Of a stretch of DNA of 64,000 bases, positions 41,725 to 50,490 are shown one piece after another. Location of the stretch: NCBI GenBank assembly GCA_038227045.1, contig JBBRQD010000018.1, positions 6,055-70,054 on the forward strand, in the 5' to 3' direction. A program made the position numbers and the translations under genes. The number at the start of each line of letters is the position of its first letter. Positions within the stretch are counted from its first letter, which is position 1. Below the pieces are notes generated by a model. It did not search any database. It was not told the origin of the DNA and was given only the letters and a program-made list of their open reading frames with translations. The stretch is from JANXLS01 sp038227045 (lineage in GTDB: Bacteria > Planctomycetota > SZUA-567 > H5-PLA8).

Positions 41725-42717
41725 TTAAAGAGCCGGTTCGAGTTCCACGGCCAGCGCGCGGCGCATGGCACGTTCAACCGTCAGCCGTAGCAAGCCCTCG
41801 CACAATTCGGCAAAGCTGATCCCCACCGCGGATGCCGCGCGCGGCAGCAGGCTGTGCGACGTCATTCCGGGCAGCGTGTTGACTTCGAGCACCCACGGAA
41901 CGCCTCTTTCGTCGAGCATGATGTCGGTGCGCGACACATCGCGGCAGCCCAGCGCGCGGTGTGCGGCAAGTCCCAGCGCGCGGATGCGCGCGGCCGTTTC
42001 GGGATCAAGTTCAGCGGGACATATAATGCGCGTTCGTTCGTCGCTGTACTTTGCGCTGAAATCGTAAAACTCGCCGGCCACTTTGAGTTCGGCAACGGGC
42101 AGCGCTTCTTCTCCGACCACGCCCACGGTCAGTTCACGCCCTTTGATAAATCGCTCAATCAGAATGCAATCCCCATATTCGACGGCTTTACGAAGCGCAC
42201 CCGCGATCTGATCCCGCTCTTTTACGATGCTGACTCCCAAACTTGAACCACCGGTAGCGGGCTTAATCACAACCGGCGGAGTGATGTCGGATAGTTTTTC
42301 AACGGTCATTTCGACGGCCGCAGGCGGCACATCGACCGACATCCACGCGGGCGTCCGGACGTTGTGCCGCTCAAAAGCCTGCTTGGCGAGAACCTTGTCG
42401 AACGCGCGGGACGACGCGTCGATTCCGCTGCCCGTATAGGGAATGTCGGCTTCTTCGAGAATGCTTTGAATCTTGCCGTCCTCGCCGAATTCGCCATGCA
42501 GCGCCAGCAGCGCCACGTCGATTCCCAGCGAGCGGGCATCGCGGACGTTGAACGTTCCGTCGAGCAGCACGCGGTGGACCTGATGCCCCGCCGCGCTCAA
42601 TGCTTTCGCCGCGTTCTCGCCGGATTCAATCGAGACTTCGCGCTCCGACGACGGGCCGCCGTAGAGCACGCCGATGGAGAGTCCATTCAGAATGTCGAGA
42701 TTCGATGATTTGGGCAT
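41725..42717 (-). CDS. ddl: D-alanine-D-alanine ligase
   Basis: 330 aa, ATP-grasp enzyme making the D-Ala-D-Ala dipeptide used by MurF. N-terminal GVLYGGPSSEREVSIESG, central KPATGGSSLGVS, FIKGRELTVGVVGEEALP, then DIMLDERGVPWVLEVNTLPG with metal-binding Glu and Asn, and the final MTSHSLLPRAA with the Ser-Leu loop. Full length. GGGA lies upstream of the ATG. Sits between murB and ftsQ in the cluster. Confidence 0.96.
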   Translation of the reverse strand: MPKSSNLDILNGLSIGVLYGGPSSEREVSIESGENAAKALSAAGHQVHRVLLDGTFNVRDARSLGIDVALLALHGEFGEDGKIQSILEEADIPYTGSGIDASSRAFDKVLAKQAFERHNVRTPAWMSVDVPPAAVEMTVEKLSDITPPVVIKPATGGSSLGVSIVKERDQIAGALRKAVEYGDCILIERFIKGRELTVGVVGEEALPVAELKVAGEFYDFSAKYSDERTRIICPAELDPETAARIRALGLAAHRALGCRDVSRTDIMLDERGVPWVLEVNTLPGMTSHSLLPRAASAVGISFAELCEGLLRLTVERAMRRALAVELEPAL

Positions 42718-42756
42718 GGCTGTCCCTTTTTCCGCAGACGTCTTGCCTGCATTTTC

Positions 42757-43677
42757 CTACGCAACCGCGTTCAGTTCGTCCATCGAAAAACCCCAGGTTT
42801 CGACTTCCAATTCCAATTTCACGCCGCGCTCGCGCAACGCCCGGCCGCGCAACAAGCGAATCAACTCGACCAGATCACGCGCATTCGCGCCGGTTTCGCA
42901 GATCAAAAAGTTGGCGTGCTTCGTCGACACCGATGCGCCGCCGATCCGCGCGCCTTTCAATCCGAGCTCGTCGATCAATTTTCCAGCCGGTGGAATGCCC
43001 GGCGATTTCGGATTCTTGAACACGCATCCGGCCGAGCGCGCGTTCATCGGCTGCGTGCGGCATTTTTCAGAGAGAATATCCGTGAGTGTTTGCTTGCTCT
43101 TTTCCTCAATGCCCGGTTCCAATTCGAGCTCGCAGCCCATGACAATGCGCCCTCCGAGCGCCGAATTGCGGTAGGTGAATCCGCAGTCGCGGACATCGAA
43201 GTTGAACGGCGAACCGTCCTTTTCGAATCCTTCGACGCGCCGCACGCTCTGGCCAATTTCGCCGTGTTTTCCGCCCGCGTTCATCCGCAACGCCGCGCCC
43301 ACGGTTCCCGGCACGCCCTGCAAACATTCCAATCCAGCCAGCCCGTTGGCCACGCTCCACTTCACCAGGCCGGGCAGGCTGTAACCGGCGCCTACCCACA
43401 GTCGAAAATTCTCACGGAACACTTTCGCAAATCCGCTCTTGGGCAGGCGAATGACCAATCCCCGCACACCCGCGTCTGCCACCAGCAAATTGGTGCCATG
43501 CCCCAGCAATCGGACGTCAATCCGCTCCGCGCACGCGCGCCCCAACAAAGCGCCGAGCATCCCGGCGTCCGTGGGTTCCGCGAAGAATTCAGCGGGGCCG
43601 CCGACTCTGTATGTAGTCATTGGCGCCAGCGGAACGTTCTCGCGAACGATCGATTCAAAGCCCCGATACCAGCTCAT
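42757..43677 (-). CDS. murB: UDP-N-acetylenolpyruvoylglucosamine reductase MurB
   Basis: 306 aa, short type II MurB. FAD enzyme reducing UDP-GlcNAc-enolpyruvate to UDP-MurNAc. N-terminal MTTYRVGGPAEFF, FAD-binding LLGHGTNLLVADAG, active-site Tyr and Arg regions (GLECLQGVPGTVGAALRMNAG; FTYRNSALGG), the catalytic Ser in SAGCVFKNP, and the closing Glu region. Start overlaps the murC stop by 23 bp, indicating coupled translation. Confidence 0.95.
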   Translation of the reverse strand: MSWYRGFESIVRENVPLAPMTTYRVGGPAEFFAEPTDAGMLGALLGRACAERIDVRLLGHGTNLLVADAGVRGLVIRLPKSGFAKVFRENFRLWVGAGYSLPGLVKWSVANGLAGLECLQGVPGTVGAALRMNAGGKHGEIGQSVRRVEGFEKDGSPFNFDVRDCGFTYRNSALGGRIVMGCELELEPGIEEKSKQTLTDILSEKCRTQPMNARSAGCVFKNPKSPGIPPAGKLIDELGLKGARIGGASVSTKHANFLICETGANARDLVELIRLLRGRALRERGVKLELEVETWGFSMDELNAVA

Positions 43678-45184
43678 TCGACGCCCTCGTCACATCGCCC
43701 GCGCCCTGTGTCACAATCGTGTCGCCCGCGCGGCACCATTTCAATATTCCCGCGACTGCCTGCTCGCGGCTGTCGAACGCAAACACGTTTAAATGTCCCG
43801 CTTGGCGAATCGCTTTCGCAAGAGCACAATGATCCACCCCTTCAATGGGCGGCTCGCTTGCCGCATAAATCGGGAGCAGAAAGACGACGTCAGCTTCCGC
43901 GAAGCAGGTGGCAAACTGGCCCATCAATGCCGCCGTGCGTGTGAATCGATGCGGCTGAAAGAGCACACCCAGCCGCTTCTTTGTGGATGCGCGCGCGGCC
44001 TTCAGCGTCAAGGCGATCTCCGTCGGATGATGGCCGTAGTCGTCAATGACGCGAACCGGCTCGCTCTTCTTGATTTCAAAACGGCGTCCCACGCGCTCGA
44101 TGTCCGCGAGTGCGCCGCGAATCACGGATTCGTCCACGCCAATGTGCCAGGCCACGGCGATGGCGGCGAGCGCGTTCAACACGTTGTGGCGTCCGGGCAT
44201 CGGCAGCCGAATATTCTGCCAGACGCCGAAGGGTCCGAGAGCGTCGAAGCACCAGGACATGCCGTCGTTTTCCAAATTGAGATTGAGCCCGCGCAGCATA
44301 TTGTGCGCATCGAATCCATAGCTGATGACGGGGCGCCGGCAGAATACGCTGGCCATTGCGAGCACGCGGCGCACGCGTGGATCGTCGCCGCAGCCGATCA
44401 GCGCGGAGAGCGGATCGGTTGCGTCTGTCGAACTCATGAAGCGCATCGCGGCGCGCTGGATGTTGTCGACGCTGCCGTAGTTTTCCAGATGGTCGTTGTC
44501 GATGTTCGTGAGCACCGGAATGCACGGAACGATCTCATGCAATTTGTTGTCCGACTCGTCGGTCTCCACGACAAACTCATCGCCCCGGCCGATGCGCACG
44601 TTGCCGTTGATGCCCGGCACCACGCCGCCGACCAGCACGGACGGATCGCGCCCGGCGGCAATCAAAATGCGAGCGATCATCCAGGTCGTCGTCGTTTTTC
44701 CGTGGGCTCCGGTGACGCAGATCGCCCGCGTTCCTTGTGCAAGCTGGCCCAGCATGTTCATACGCGTGCGGATGATTTTGCCATCGCTCCGGGCGCGCGC
44801 GATTTCCGGATGAGTGGGCGCAACGGCCGCCGTATGGACGATTTCCTCGCAGTCGGACACGTGCTCCGGCGAATGAACCGTATCGACGGGAATCTTGTTA
44901 TTACGCAAGCGCTGCACGCACGCACCGTCGGAACAGTCGCAGCCGCTGACAATCGCGCCGCGCGCCGCGCTCAATTCCATCAAGGCGCTGATGCCGATTC
45001 CACCCGCGCCCATGAAGTGAATGCGCCGGCCTTTGAAGGCGATGCCAGGTCTGCGCCGGGGCTCAGTCCCAAATTTTTTCAAAAAGACAGGGACGACGGG
45101 AGACGGCGCGAGCACCGGGCCGCGATAGAGCATGGAATCGCGCAGGATGCCGGGATCGTTTTCAGTGTCGAGTTGAACGGACAT
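43655..45184 (-). CDS. murC: UDP-N-acetylmuramate-L-alanine ligase MurC
   Basis: 509 aa. Adds the first L-Ala to UDP-MurNAc. After an unusual N-terminal extension of about 50 residues (proline and charged) come the UDP-binding domain (IHFMGAGGIGISALMEL), the ATP domain P-loop (VTGAHGKTTTTWMIA), the VVETDESDNKL and LTNIDNDHLENYG segments, and the C-terminal domain with DDYGHHPTEI and LFQPHRFTRT typical of MurC. Standard members have about 460-490 aa. Lies between murG (78 bp) and murB (overlap). Confidence 0.96.
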   Translation of the reverse strand: MSVQLDTENDPGILRDSMLYRGPVLAPSPVVPVFLKKFGTEPRRRPGIAFKGRRIHFMGAGGIGISALMELSAARGAIVSGCDCSDGACVQRLRNNKIPVDTVHSPEHVSDCEEIVHTAAVAPTHPEIARARSDGKIIRTRMNMLGQLAQGTRAICVTGAHGKTTTTWMIARILIAAGRDPSVLVGGVVPGINGNVRIGRGDEFVVETDESDNKLHEIVPCIPVLTNIDNDHLENYGSVDNIQRAAMRFMSSTDATDPLSALIGCGDDPRVRRVLAMASVFCRRPVISYGFDAHNMLRGLNLNLENDGMSWCFDALGPFGVWQNIRLPMPGRHNVLNALAAIAVAWHIGVDESVIRGALADIERVGRRFEIKKSEPVRVIDDYGHHPTEIALTLKAARASTKKRLGVLFQPHRFTRTAALMGQFATCFAEADVVFLLPIYAASEPPIEGVDHCALAKAIRQAGHLNVFAFDSREQAVAGILKWCRAGDTIVTQGAGDVTRASNELVSGL

Positions 45185-45262
45185 CGCCGCCTCCAGTACT
45201 GCATTCTTGACGAGCGTATTTCGCGGTTGCGAAATCGCGTTAAAAATCGGGGCCGAACAATA

Positions 45263-46435
45263 CTATGCGACGCGCGCGGCAGCGTGGGGTTTGTGATTCT
45301 GCTGTAAAGCGTGTGTGTCCGGCGCAAGTACCGCCGTGCCATTTGCCAGTTCAATAAGACGGTCGACGATGTCGTGCGAGGCCGTGGGTATCGCCAGCGA
45401 GTGAGCCGCAATGGACATTTTCTTGCGGCGTTCCGGCTGCAATACCGCATCCGCGACACGCTGCGCCACGCGTTCGACTTCGACATCTTTCTGAAGCAGC
45501 ATCCAGCCCGCGCCGCGTTCGCTGTAAATCTTGGCGTTCTCCGTCTGGTGGTTGTCGGCCGCGTGCGGATAGGGAATGAGAATCGACGGCAGAGCGAACG
45601 CTGAAATTTCGGCCAGCGTCGTCGCGCCCGCGCGGGCCAGCACGACGTCGGCTTGAACGTAGAGGTCTTCCATGGCTTCGACGAAGCCGACCACGCTGCC
45701 GCGAATATCGCCGGCCGCAAACGCCTCGATGCAGCGGCGTTCGTCTTCGCGGCCTGAAACCAGAATCATGCGGATGCCGGGAACGGCCTGCTTGAGACGC
45801 GGCCACGCCTTGATGGCGATGTCGTTGATCGCTTTCGCGCCCTGGGAGCCGCCGACGACAAGCAGCGTCGGTTCGGCGGGCGTGTCGCGCAACTGCGTAT
45901 TGCGCTGAGCGCACGTGGCTGCGGCTTCGAGCACTTTCTTGCGCAGCGGATTGCCGGTGTGTTTAACGCGCAGCGGTTTGGAAAAGCGTTTTGCGGATTC
46001 GGGAAACTGAGCGCCGATTTCGTCGGCGAACGGCGCGAGGGACCGATTGGTGCGGCTGGGAATGACGTTCTGTTCGAGAATCAGGCGCGGAATTTCAATG
46101 CCCCACGCGGCAAGAACCGGCAGCGCGGAAGCATACCCGCCGAGACCCACGACGGCGTCGGCGTTGAAATTCAGGATCGCCCGGCGGGCATGCAGATAAC
46201 CTTTGCAGCCCAGCCACAATTTGCGTGCGCCGGCGAGACTGAAGAATCCGCCTTTGATCGATGGAAGCAATTCGTAGCGATATCCGTGCAGCGGCAGAAC
46301 GCGTTCTTCGATCCCGCCGCGCGCGCCCATGAATAAAACGGAGTGTTCCGATCCGCGCGCCAATAATTCTTCAGCGAGCGCCATGCCGGGAAAAAAGTGC
46401 CCGCCTGTGCCGCCGCCGGCTATGACCAGTTTCAT
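45263..46435 (-). CDS. murG: Lipid II-forming GlcNAc transferase MurG
   Basis: 390 aa. Transfers GlcNAc to lipid I at the inner face of the membrane. N-terminal VIAGGGTGGHFFPGMALAEEL, VVGLGGYASALPVLAAW, LILEQNVIPSRTNR, then the second Rossmann domain LLVVGGSQGAKAINDIA and the donor-binding ADVVLARAGATTLAE, IPYPHAADNHQTENA. It has about 25 extra C-terminal residues. GGGGGGATGGATCG precedes the ATG. A 26-bp inverted repeat lies in the 231-bp gap towards ftsW, so it may have its own promoter. Confidence 0.96.
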   Translation of the reverse strand: MKLVIAGGGTGGHFFPGMALAEELLARGSEHSVLFMGARGGIEERVLPLHGYRYELLPSIKGGFFSLAGARKLWLGCKGYLHARRAILNFNADAVVGLGGYASALPVLAAWGIEIPRLILEQNVIPSRTNRSLAPFADEIGAQFPESAKRFSKPLRVKHTGNPLRKKVLEAAATCAQRNTQLRDTPAEPTLLVVGGSQGAKAINDIAIKAWPRLKQAVPGIRMILVSGREDERRCIEAFAAGDIRGSVVGFVEAMEDLYVQADVVLARAGATTLAEISAFALPSILIPYPHAADNHQTENAKIYSERGAGWMLLQKDVEVERVAQRVADAVLQPERRKKMSIAAHSLAIPTASHDIVDRLIELANGTAVLAPDTHALQQNHKPHAAARVA

Positions 46436-46575
46436 CGATCCATCCCCCCGCGCCCTCGTGCGGCCCCGTGATAATAATGGAAGCCGACAACAGATTCTTT
46501 ATCGGCATTTGAGAGGCACAAAGTTCACATGGAAAATATAAAATGCGGCGAGTAGAAAGATTTTTTTCAATCGTT

Positions 46576-46654
46576 CAGAGCCGCGCACGTAAGTAAGCGG
46601 CTTTATCTTGCGCGAAGAGGCAGTCTTTGCCGCTTACTTACGTACGCGGCTCTG
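46576..46654. repeat. 26-bp inverted repeat between ftsW and murG
   Basis: Arms 46576-46601 and 46629-46654 are inverted copies with one mismatch; the inner part reads GTAAGTAAGCGGC and its complement, with a 27-base loop. It begins 12 bp after the ftsW stop, in the one large gap (231 bp) of the ftsW-murG-murC stretch. No T-tract follows on the minus strand, so a simple terminator is not supported. The rest of the gap (46436-46575) has no ORF. Confidence 0.85.
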
Positions 46655-46666
46655 GAATGCGACTGC

Positions 46667-47836
46667 TCACATCGCGGGATTTTGAACGAGCCGGATGGTG
46701 CCCTTTTTCCGTGGCGTCGCGCCGGCATCGCGTTGCACGGCGTCGCTGGGAGGATGGGCGGCGACGTTCAGCAACAATCCCACCGATCCGAGCATGAAAA
46801 TGAGCGACGAACCGCCGTAACTGATGAACGGCAGAGCGATGCCTTTGGTGGGCATCGAATGCGTCACGACGGCAATATTGATCGCGGCCTGCAGCCCTAT
46901 GCAAAGTGTGACGCCGAGGGCAATCAAGGTGCCGAGCATGTCGGGCGCGCGGCGGGCGACACGCCAGCCTTGAACGACAAAAAGTGCAAAGAGCGCAACG
47001 ACCAGGAGCGTCCCGACGAGACCGAGTTCTTCGCCGATCAGCGCGAAGATAAAATCGTTGTGAGCTTCGGGGAGATACAGCAGTTTGCAATGCCCCTGGC
47101 CAAGCCCCGCGCCGGTCGCGCCGCCGCTGCCCAGGGCAATCAGCGCCTGGATGATCTGGTACCCGGAGCCGCGTTCGTCCTGCGATCCATTGACAAAATC
47201 TTCTATGCGCGAACGAATGTAGCCAAGCTTCGTATAAGCGAGCAGCGCGGCCAGCGGCAGCGCGACAAGCACCGCCGGAATCGCGTAGCGCAGGCGGATT
47301 CCGCCGACGAAAAGCATGGCGCAGAAGACACAGGCCATCAAGCCCGCGGAACCCATGTCCGGCTCGATCGCCGTCAGTACGACCGCGCTGCCAGCGAGCA
47401 CGACCGCGGGAAGAAACCCGCGCGTGAATGTGCCGATGCCGTCGCGCGCCTGTACGATCCATCCCGCCAGACCCGCGATCATCAGCGGCTTGACTGCTTC
47501 CGACGGCTGGAACGTCAACGCCGACCCCAGTCGAATCCAGCGCTTGGAACCGTTGATGCACATGCTCAAGCCAGGCACGTACACGGTGCCCAGAAGAACA
47601 AGCGCCGCGAGAATAAACCATTTCCAGTGCCGCGCGAGACGGTGGTAATCGTAGACGCTCGAGACCGCCAGCGCGACGCATCCCGCCGCGAGATACATGG
47701 CGTGCCGCTGGAGATAATACGTGGGCGAGCAATTGAATTTATCGGCCATCACGAACGTCGCGCTGTAAACCATCACCATGCCGATGGACAGCAGTGCTCC
47801 GGTGACGACCAGAAGTGTGCGGCGCGCGCCATCCAT
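46667..47836 (-). CDS. ftsW: Peptidoglycan polymerase FtsW
   Basis: 389 aa SEDS-family membrane protein with ten predicted helices. Septal glycosyltransferase that polymerises lipid II together with FtsI. Characteristic pieces: INGSKRWIRLG then FQPSEAVK, AIEPDMGSAGLM, GSGGATGAGLGQG, YLPEAHNDFIFALIGEELG (with the catalytic acidic residue) and PTKGIALPFISYGGSS. The mraY stop TAG forms part of its AGGA ribosome binding site (9 bp between the genes), so the pair is coupled. murD, normally between them, is absent. Confidence 0.96.
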   Translation of the reverse strand: MDGARRTLLVVTGALLSIGMVMVYSATFVMADKFNCSPTYYLQRHAMYLAAGCVALAVSSVYDYHRLARHWKWFILAALVLLGTVYVPGLSMCINGSKRWIRLGSALTFQPSEAVKPLMIAGLAGWIVQARDGIGTFTRGFLPAVVLAGSAVVLTAIEPDMGSAGLMACVFCAMLFVGGIRLRYAIPAVLVALPLAALLAYTKLGYIRSRIEDFVNGSQDERGSGYQIIQALIALGSGGATGAGLGQGHCKLLYLPEAHNDFIFALIGEELGLVGTLLVVALFALFVVQGWRVARRAPDMLGTLIALGVTLCIGLQAAINIAVVTHSMPTKGIALPFISYGGSSLIFMLGSVGLLLNVAAHPPSDAVQRDAGATPRKKGTIRLVQNPAM

Positions 47837-47845
47837 CGCGGAATC

Positions 47846-48940
47846 CTATCTGATGCGCAGAGCCGCGACGGTGAAGACGGCCAGCAGCACGGAGACGATG
47901 AAGAAACGGGCCACGATTTTCGGTTCGGACCATCCCACTTTTTCATAATGGTGATGCAGCGGCGAAATCAGAAAGACGCGCTTCTTGAAAACTTTGAACG
48001 AGAAGACCTGGATGATCACCGATAGTGCTTCGATAACAAACACGCCGCCGATGACGATTAGCAGCAGTTCCTGTTTGATACAGAGTGCGATCAGGCCGAG
48101 CAGACCGCCCAGTGGCAGCGAGCCAGTATCGCCCATGAAAACTTCGGCAGGATGCGCGTTGAACCATAAGAATCCCATGCACGCGCCCGCGAGCGATGCG
48201 CAGACGATCGTGAGTTCCTGCGCGCCCGGCACGCGCGGCATATTGAGATGCGCCGCGATCTGCGAGTGTCCGGCGAAGTACGCCAGCAGCCCGAACGCGA
48301 CCACCGCTGAAATAAAACAGAGCGTCGCAAGCCCGTCGAGGCCATCGGTGAGATTGACGGCATTGGACGTGCCCGAAGTCACCACGGTGGCCCAGAGGGG
48401 ATAGAAAATTCCGAGCGCAATGGCGTGCGAAGGATCAATGAATGGAATCACGAGCGTCGAGCCGGTCTTTTCATCGCCGTACAAATACAGCGCCGCGCCC
48501 ATGCCGCCGCCGACGAGCATCTGATAAAATATCTTTTCCTTTTTTGTGAGCCCGTCGCGTTTTGTTTCGGTCAGTTTTATGTAATCGTCATAGAGGCCCA
48601 CGAGCGTCAGGGCGATCATCGTAAAAATGCACAGCGGAACGAACAGCACATCGAAACGGCACCAGAGCGCGATGCCGCTCAATGCCGAGAGCATGAGAAT
48701 TGTGCCGCCCATTGTCGGCGTGTCTTTTTTCGAACCGTGCAACTGGGCCAGAAACTCGCTGTCTTTCTTGGCGGTGTTTTCTTTGATTTTTTTGATTTTC
48801 AGCCACGCGATGACGCGAGGGCCGAGCACGATGCATATAAAAAACGAGGTCACCAGCGCGAAGGCCGCGCGGAAGCAGACGGATTTAAAGACACCGAGAA
48901 CGGACCATTTATCAGATAGCCAATGCAGGTAATACAGCAC
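47846..48940 (-). CDS. mraY: Phospho-N-acetylmuramoyl-pentapeptide transferase MraY
   Basis: 364 aa, ten membrane helices. Makes lipid I from UDP-MurNAc-pentapeptide and undecaprenyl phosphate. Signatures: DTPTMGGTILML, LVGLYDDYIKL (Asp pair), SNAVNLTDGLDGLAT, FLWFNAHPAEVFMGDTGSL with the catalytic Asp and His region, and SPLHHHYEKVGWSE. Length is standard. Separated from murF by 99 bp and from ftsW by 9 bp. Confidence 0.97.
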   Translation of the reverse strand: MLYYLHWLSDKWSVLGVFKSVCFRAAFALVTSFFICIVLGPRVIAWLKIKKIKENTAKKDSEFLAQLHGSKKDTPTMGGTILMLSALSGIALWCRFDVLFVPLCIFTMIALTLVGLYDDYIKLTETKRDGLTKKEKIFYQMLVGGGMGAALYLYGDEKTGSTLVIPFIDPSHAIALGIFYPLWATVVTSGTSNAVNLTDGLDGLATLCFISAVVAFGLLAYFAGHSQIAAHLNMPRVPGAQELTIVCASLAGACMGFLWFNAHPAEVFMGDTGSLPLGGLLGLIALCIKQELLLIVIGGVFVIEALSVIIQVFSFKVFKKRVFLISPLHHHYEKVGWSEPKIVARFFIVSVLLAVFTVAALRIR

Positions 48941-49039
48941 GCGCCGATCCCCCAGGGAGCAAGAGCAATAGAATGCGTCACGCTTCTTATCGGCAGAATC
49001 GAGAGTTAAGCGCAGAGAAATTGAATTGCGCGGGCGGCG

Positions 49040-50452
49040 TTATGATGACGCGGCCAGACGTTTTAACAGCAGATCCACGCAGCGATCCAGATTGATGCCG
49101 TGTGAACCTTTGACGAGCACCGCGTCGCCGGGACGCAATAGGGGTGCGAGCATCGCGGCGGCCTCTTCCGGATTTTGATGAAAATTCACCCGCGACGCGT
49201 CCTGGCCGTTTTGAATGGCCGAGTCGCCGATTGCTTTCGCGAGATCGCCAACCAGGGCCAGGCCATCGAGTTTCAATTGCGCCAGCGCCGCACCCAGTTC
49301 GCCATGTCGCGCATCGGATTGCGCGCCGAGTTCGAGCATTCCGCCGGCGATGACGAAACGGCGTTGCGCGGCGAGAGTCATCAGTGTGTCGAGCGCCGCT
49401 TTGAAGCTGGCGGGATTGGCGTTGTAGGCGTCGTCGATCAGCGTCACGCCGCTGCGTCGATGGACGGCGAAGCGCCGCACGATGCCTTCGAATGTGCCGG
49501 CGAACGACGCTGCATCTTCAAGACTCACGCCCGCCGCCAGCGACGCGGCGATTGCGGCCAGCGCGTTCGACACTTGATGCGCTCCGGACACATGCAGCGC
49601 GCAGACCGCGGCCGATCCGGCGAAGGTGACGCAAAATCGCGCCCGGCCCATTTCGTCGATTGCGATTTTCGTCGCGCGCACATCGGCACTTTCGCGGAGG
49701 CCGAAGGACAGCACGCGGCCTTTCGCGATGTTTCTCCAAAGTTTGAAAAATGTGTCGTCGGCATTGAGCACCGCAGTATCGTTCGCCGTCTGAAATTTAA
49801 GGATCGCGCCCTTTTCGCGCGCCACATTTTCGACCGTGCCGAAGGCTTCGAGATGCGATTCGGCGGCGCGCGTGATCACCGCGATCTGCGGCCGAGCGGC
49901 CTCGGCAAGCGACTCGATTTCGCCTATATGATTCGTGCCCAATTCAAGAACGGCCGCGTCAATGTCGCCGCCGGTTTCGAGAATCGTCTTTGAAAGACCC
50001 ACCGCGTTGTTGAAACTGCCCTGCGCTTTCTGAATTCGCCGCGCGGGTTTCGCGGAACTTAAAATGTGTGCAAGCATTTCCTTCGTTGTGCTCTTGCCCA
50101 CTGAACCTGTGACGCCCAGCCAGAGACATTTCGACAACTTTCGGCGATGCGCGGCGGCAATTCCCAGATACGCGGTGCGCGCGTCCTCGACCAGAATGGC
50201 CCCAGCGTATTCCGGCCATCCTTCGAGCGTCTGTTCGCGGTCAATCAACACCGCTGCCGCGCCATGCCGTTCAATGGCTTCGCGCGCGAAGAGATTGCCG
50301 TCGAAGCGTTCACCGCGCAAGGCAACGTACAGTCCGCCGCGCACTGGCGAGCGAGTGTCGGTGAAATGACCGCGAATTAAAAGTTCCGGGGCGCCGCGGA
50401 GCATTTTTCCATTGGCTGAAGCAGCGAGCGAGGCAAAGGTTTCCTGGATCAC
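49040..50452 (-). CDS. murF: UDP-MurNAc-tripeptide-D-Ala-D-Ala ligase MurF
   Basis: 470 aa. Adds D-Ala-D-Ala to the tripeptide precursor. N-terminal substrate domain (FTDTRSPVRGGLYVALRGER, DGNLF), ATP domain WLGVTGSVGKSTTKEML (Gly-Ser-Val-Gly-Lys rather than GSxGKT; the Lys is kept), VLELGTNHIGEIESLA, NADD, and C-terminal LIDDAYNANPASFKAALD with HGINLD at the end. GTG start. Follows murE by 38 bp. Confidence 0.95.
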   Translation of the reverse strand: MIQETFASLAASANGKMLRGAPELLIRGHFTDTRSPVRGGLYVALRGERFDGNLFAREAIERHGAAAVLIDREQTLEGWPEYAGAILVEDARTAYLGIAAAHRRKLSKCLWLGVTGSVGKSTTKEMLAHILSSAKPARRIQKAQGSFNNAVGLSKTILETGGDIDAAVLELGTNHIGEIESLAEAARPQIAVITRAAESHLEAFGTVENVAREKGAILKFQTANDTAVLNADDTFFKLWRNIAKGRVLSFGLRESADVRATKIAIDEMGRARFCVTFAGSAAVCALHVSGAHQVSNALAAIAASLAAGVSLEDAASFAGTFEGIVRRFAVHRRSGVTLIDDAYNANPASFKAALDTLMTLAAQRRFVIAGGMLELGAQSDARHGELGAALAQLKLDGLALVGDLAKAIGDSAIQNGQDASRVNFHQNPEEAAAMLAPLLRPGDAVLVKGSHGINLDRCVDLLLKRLAASS

Positions 50453-50490
50453 GCGAGACGATTCCGATAGGTGAAACGGTTGAAAAATAA

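Noticed and set aside
43793..45307. 504-codon plus-strand open frame opposite murC
   Set aside because: It is antisense to murC, which has every family motif; the His/Arg-rich product is typical of a frame opposite high-GC coding sequence.
46436..46666. Degenerate murD remnant displaced into the ftsW-murG gap
   Set aside because: The gap is only 231 bp, is partly a palindrome, and shows no Mur ligase motif in any frame.
46682..48025. 447-codon plus-strand open frame opposite ftsW and mraY
   Set aside because: Both minus-strand genes are unmistakable; this frame is a compositional shadow.
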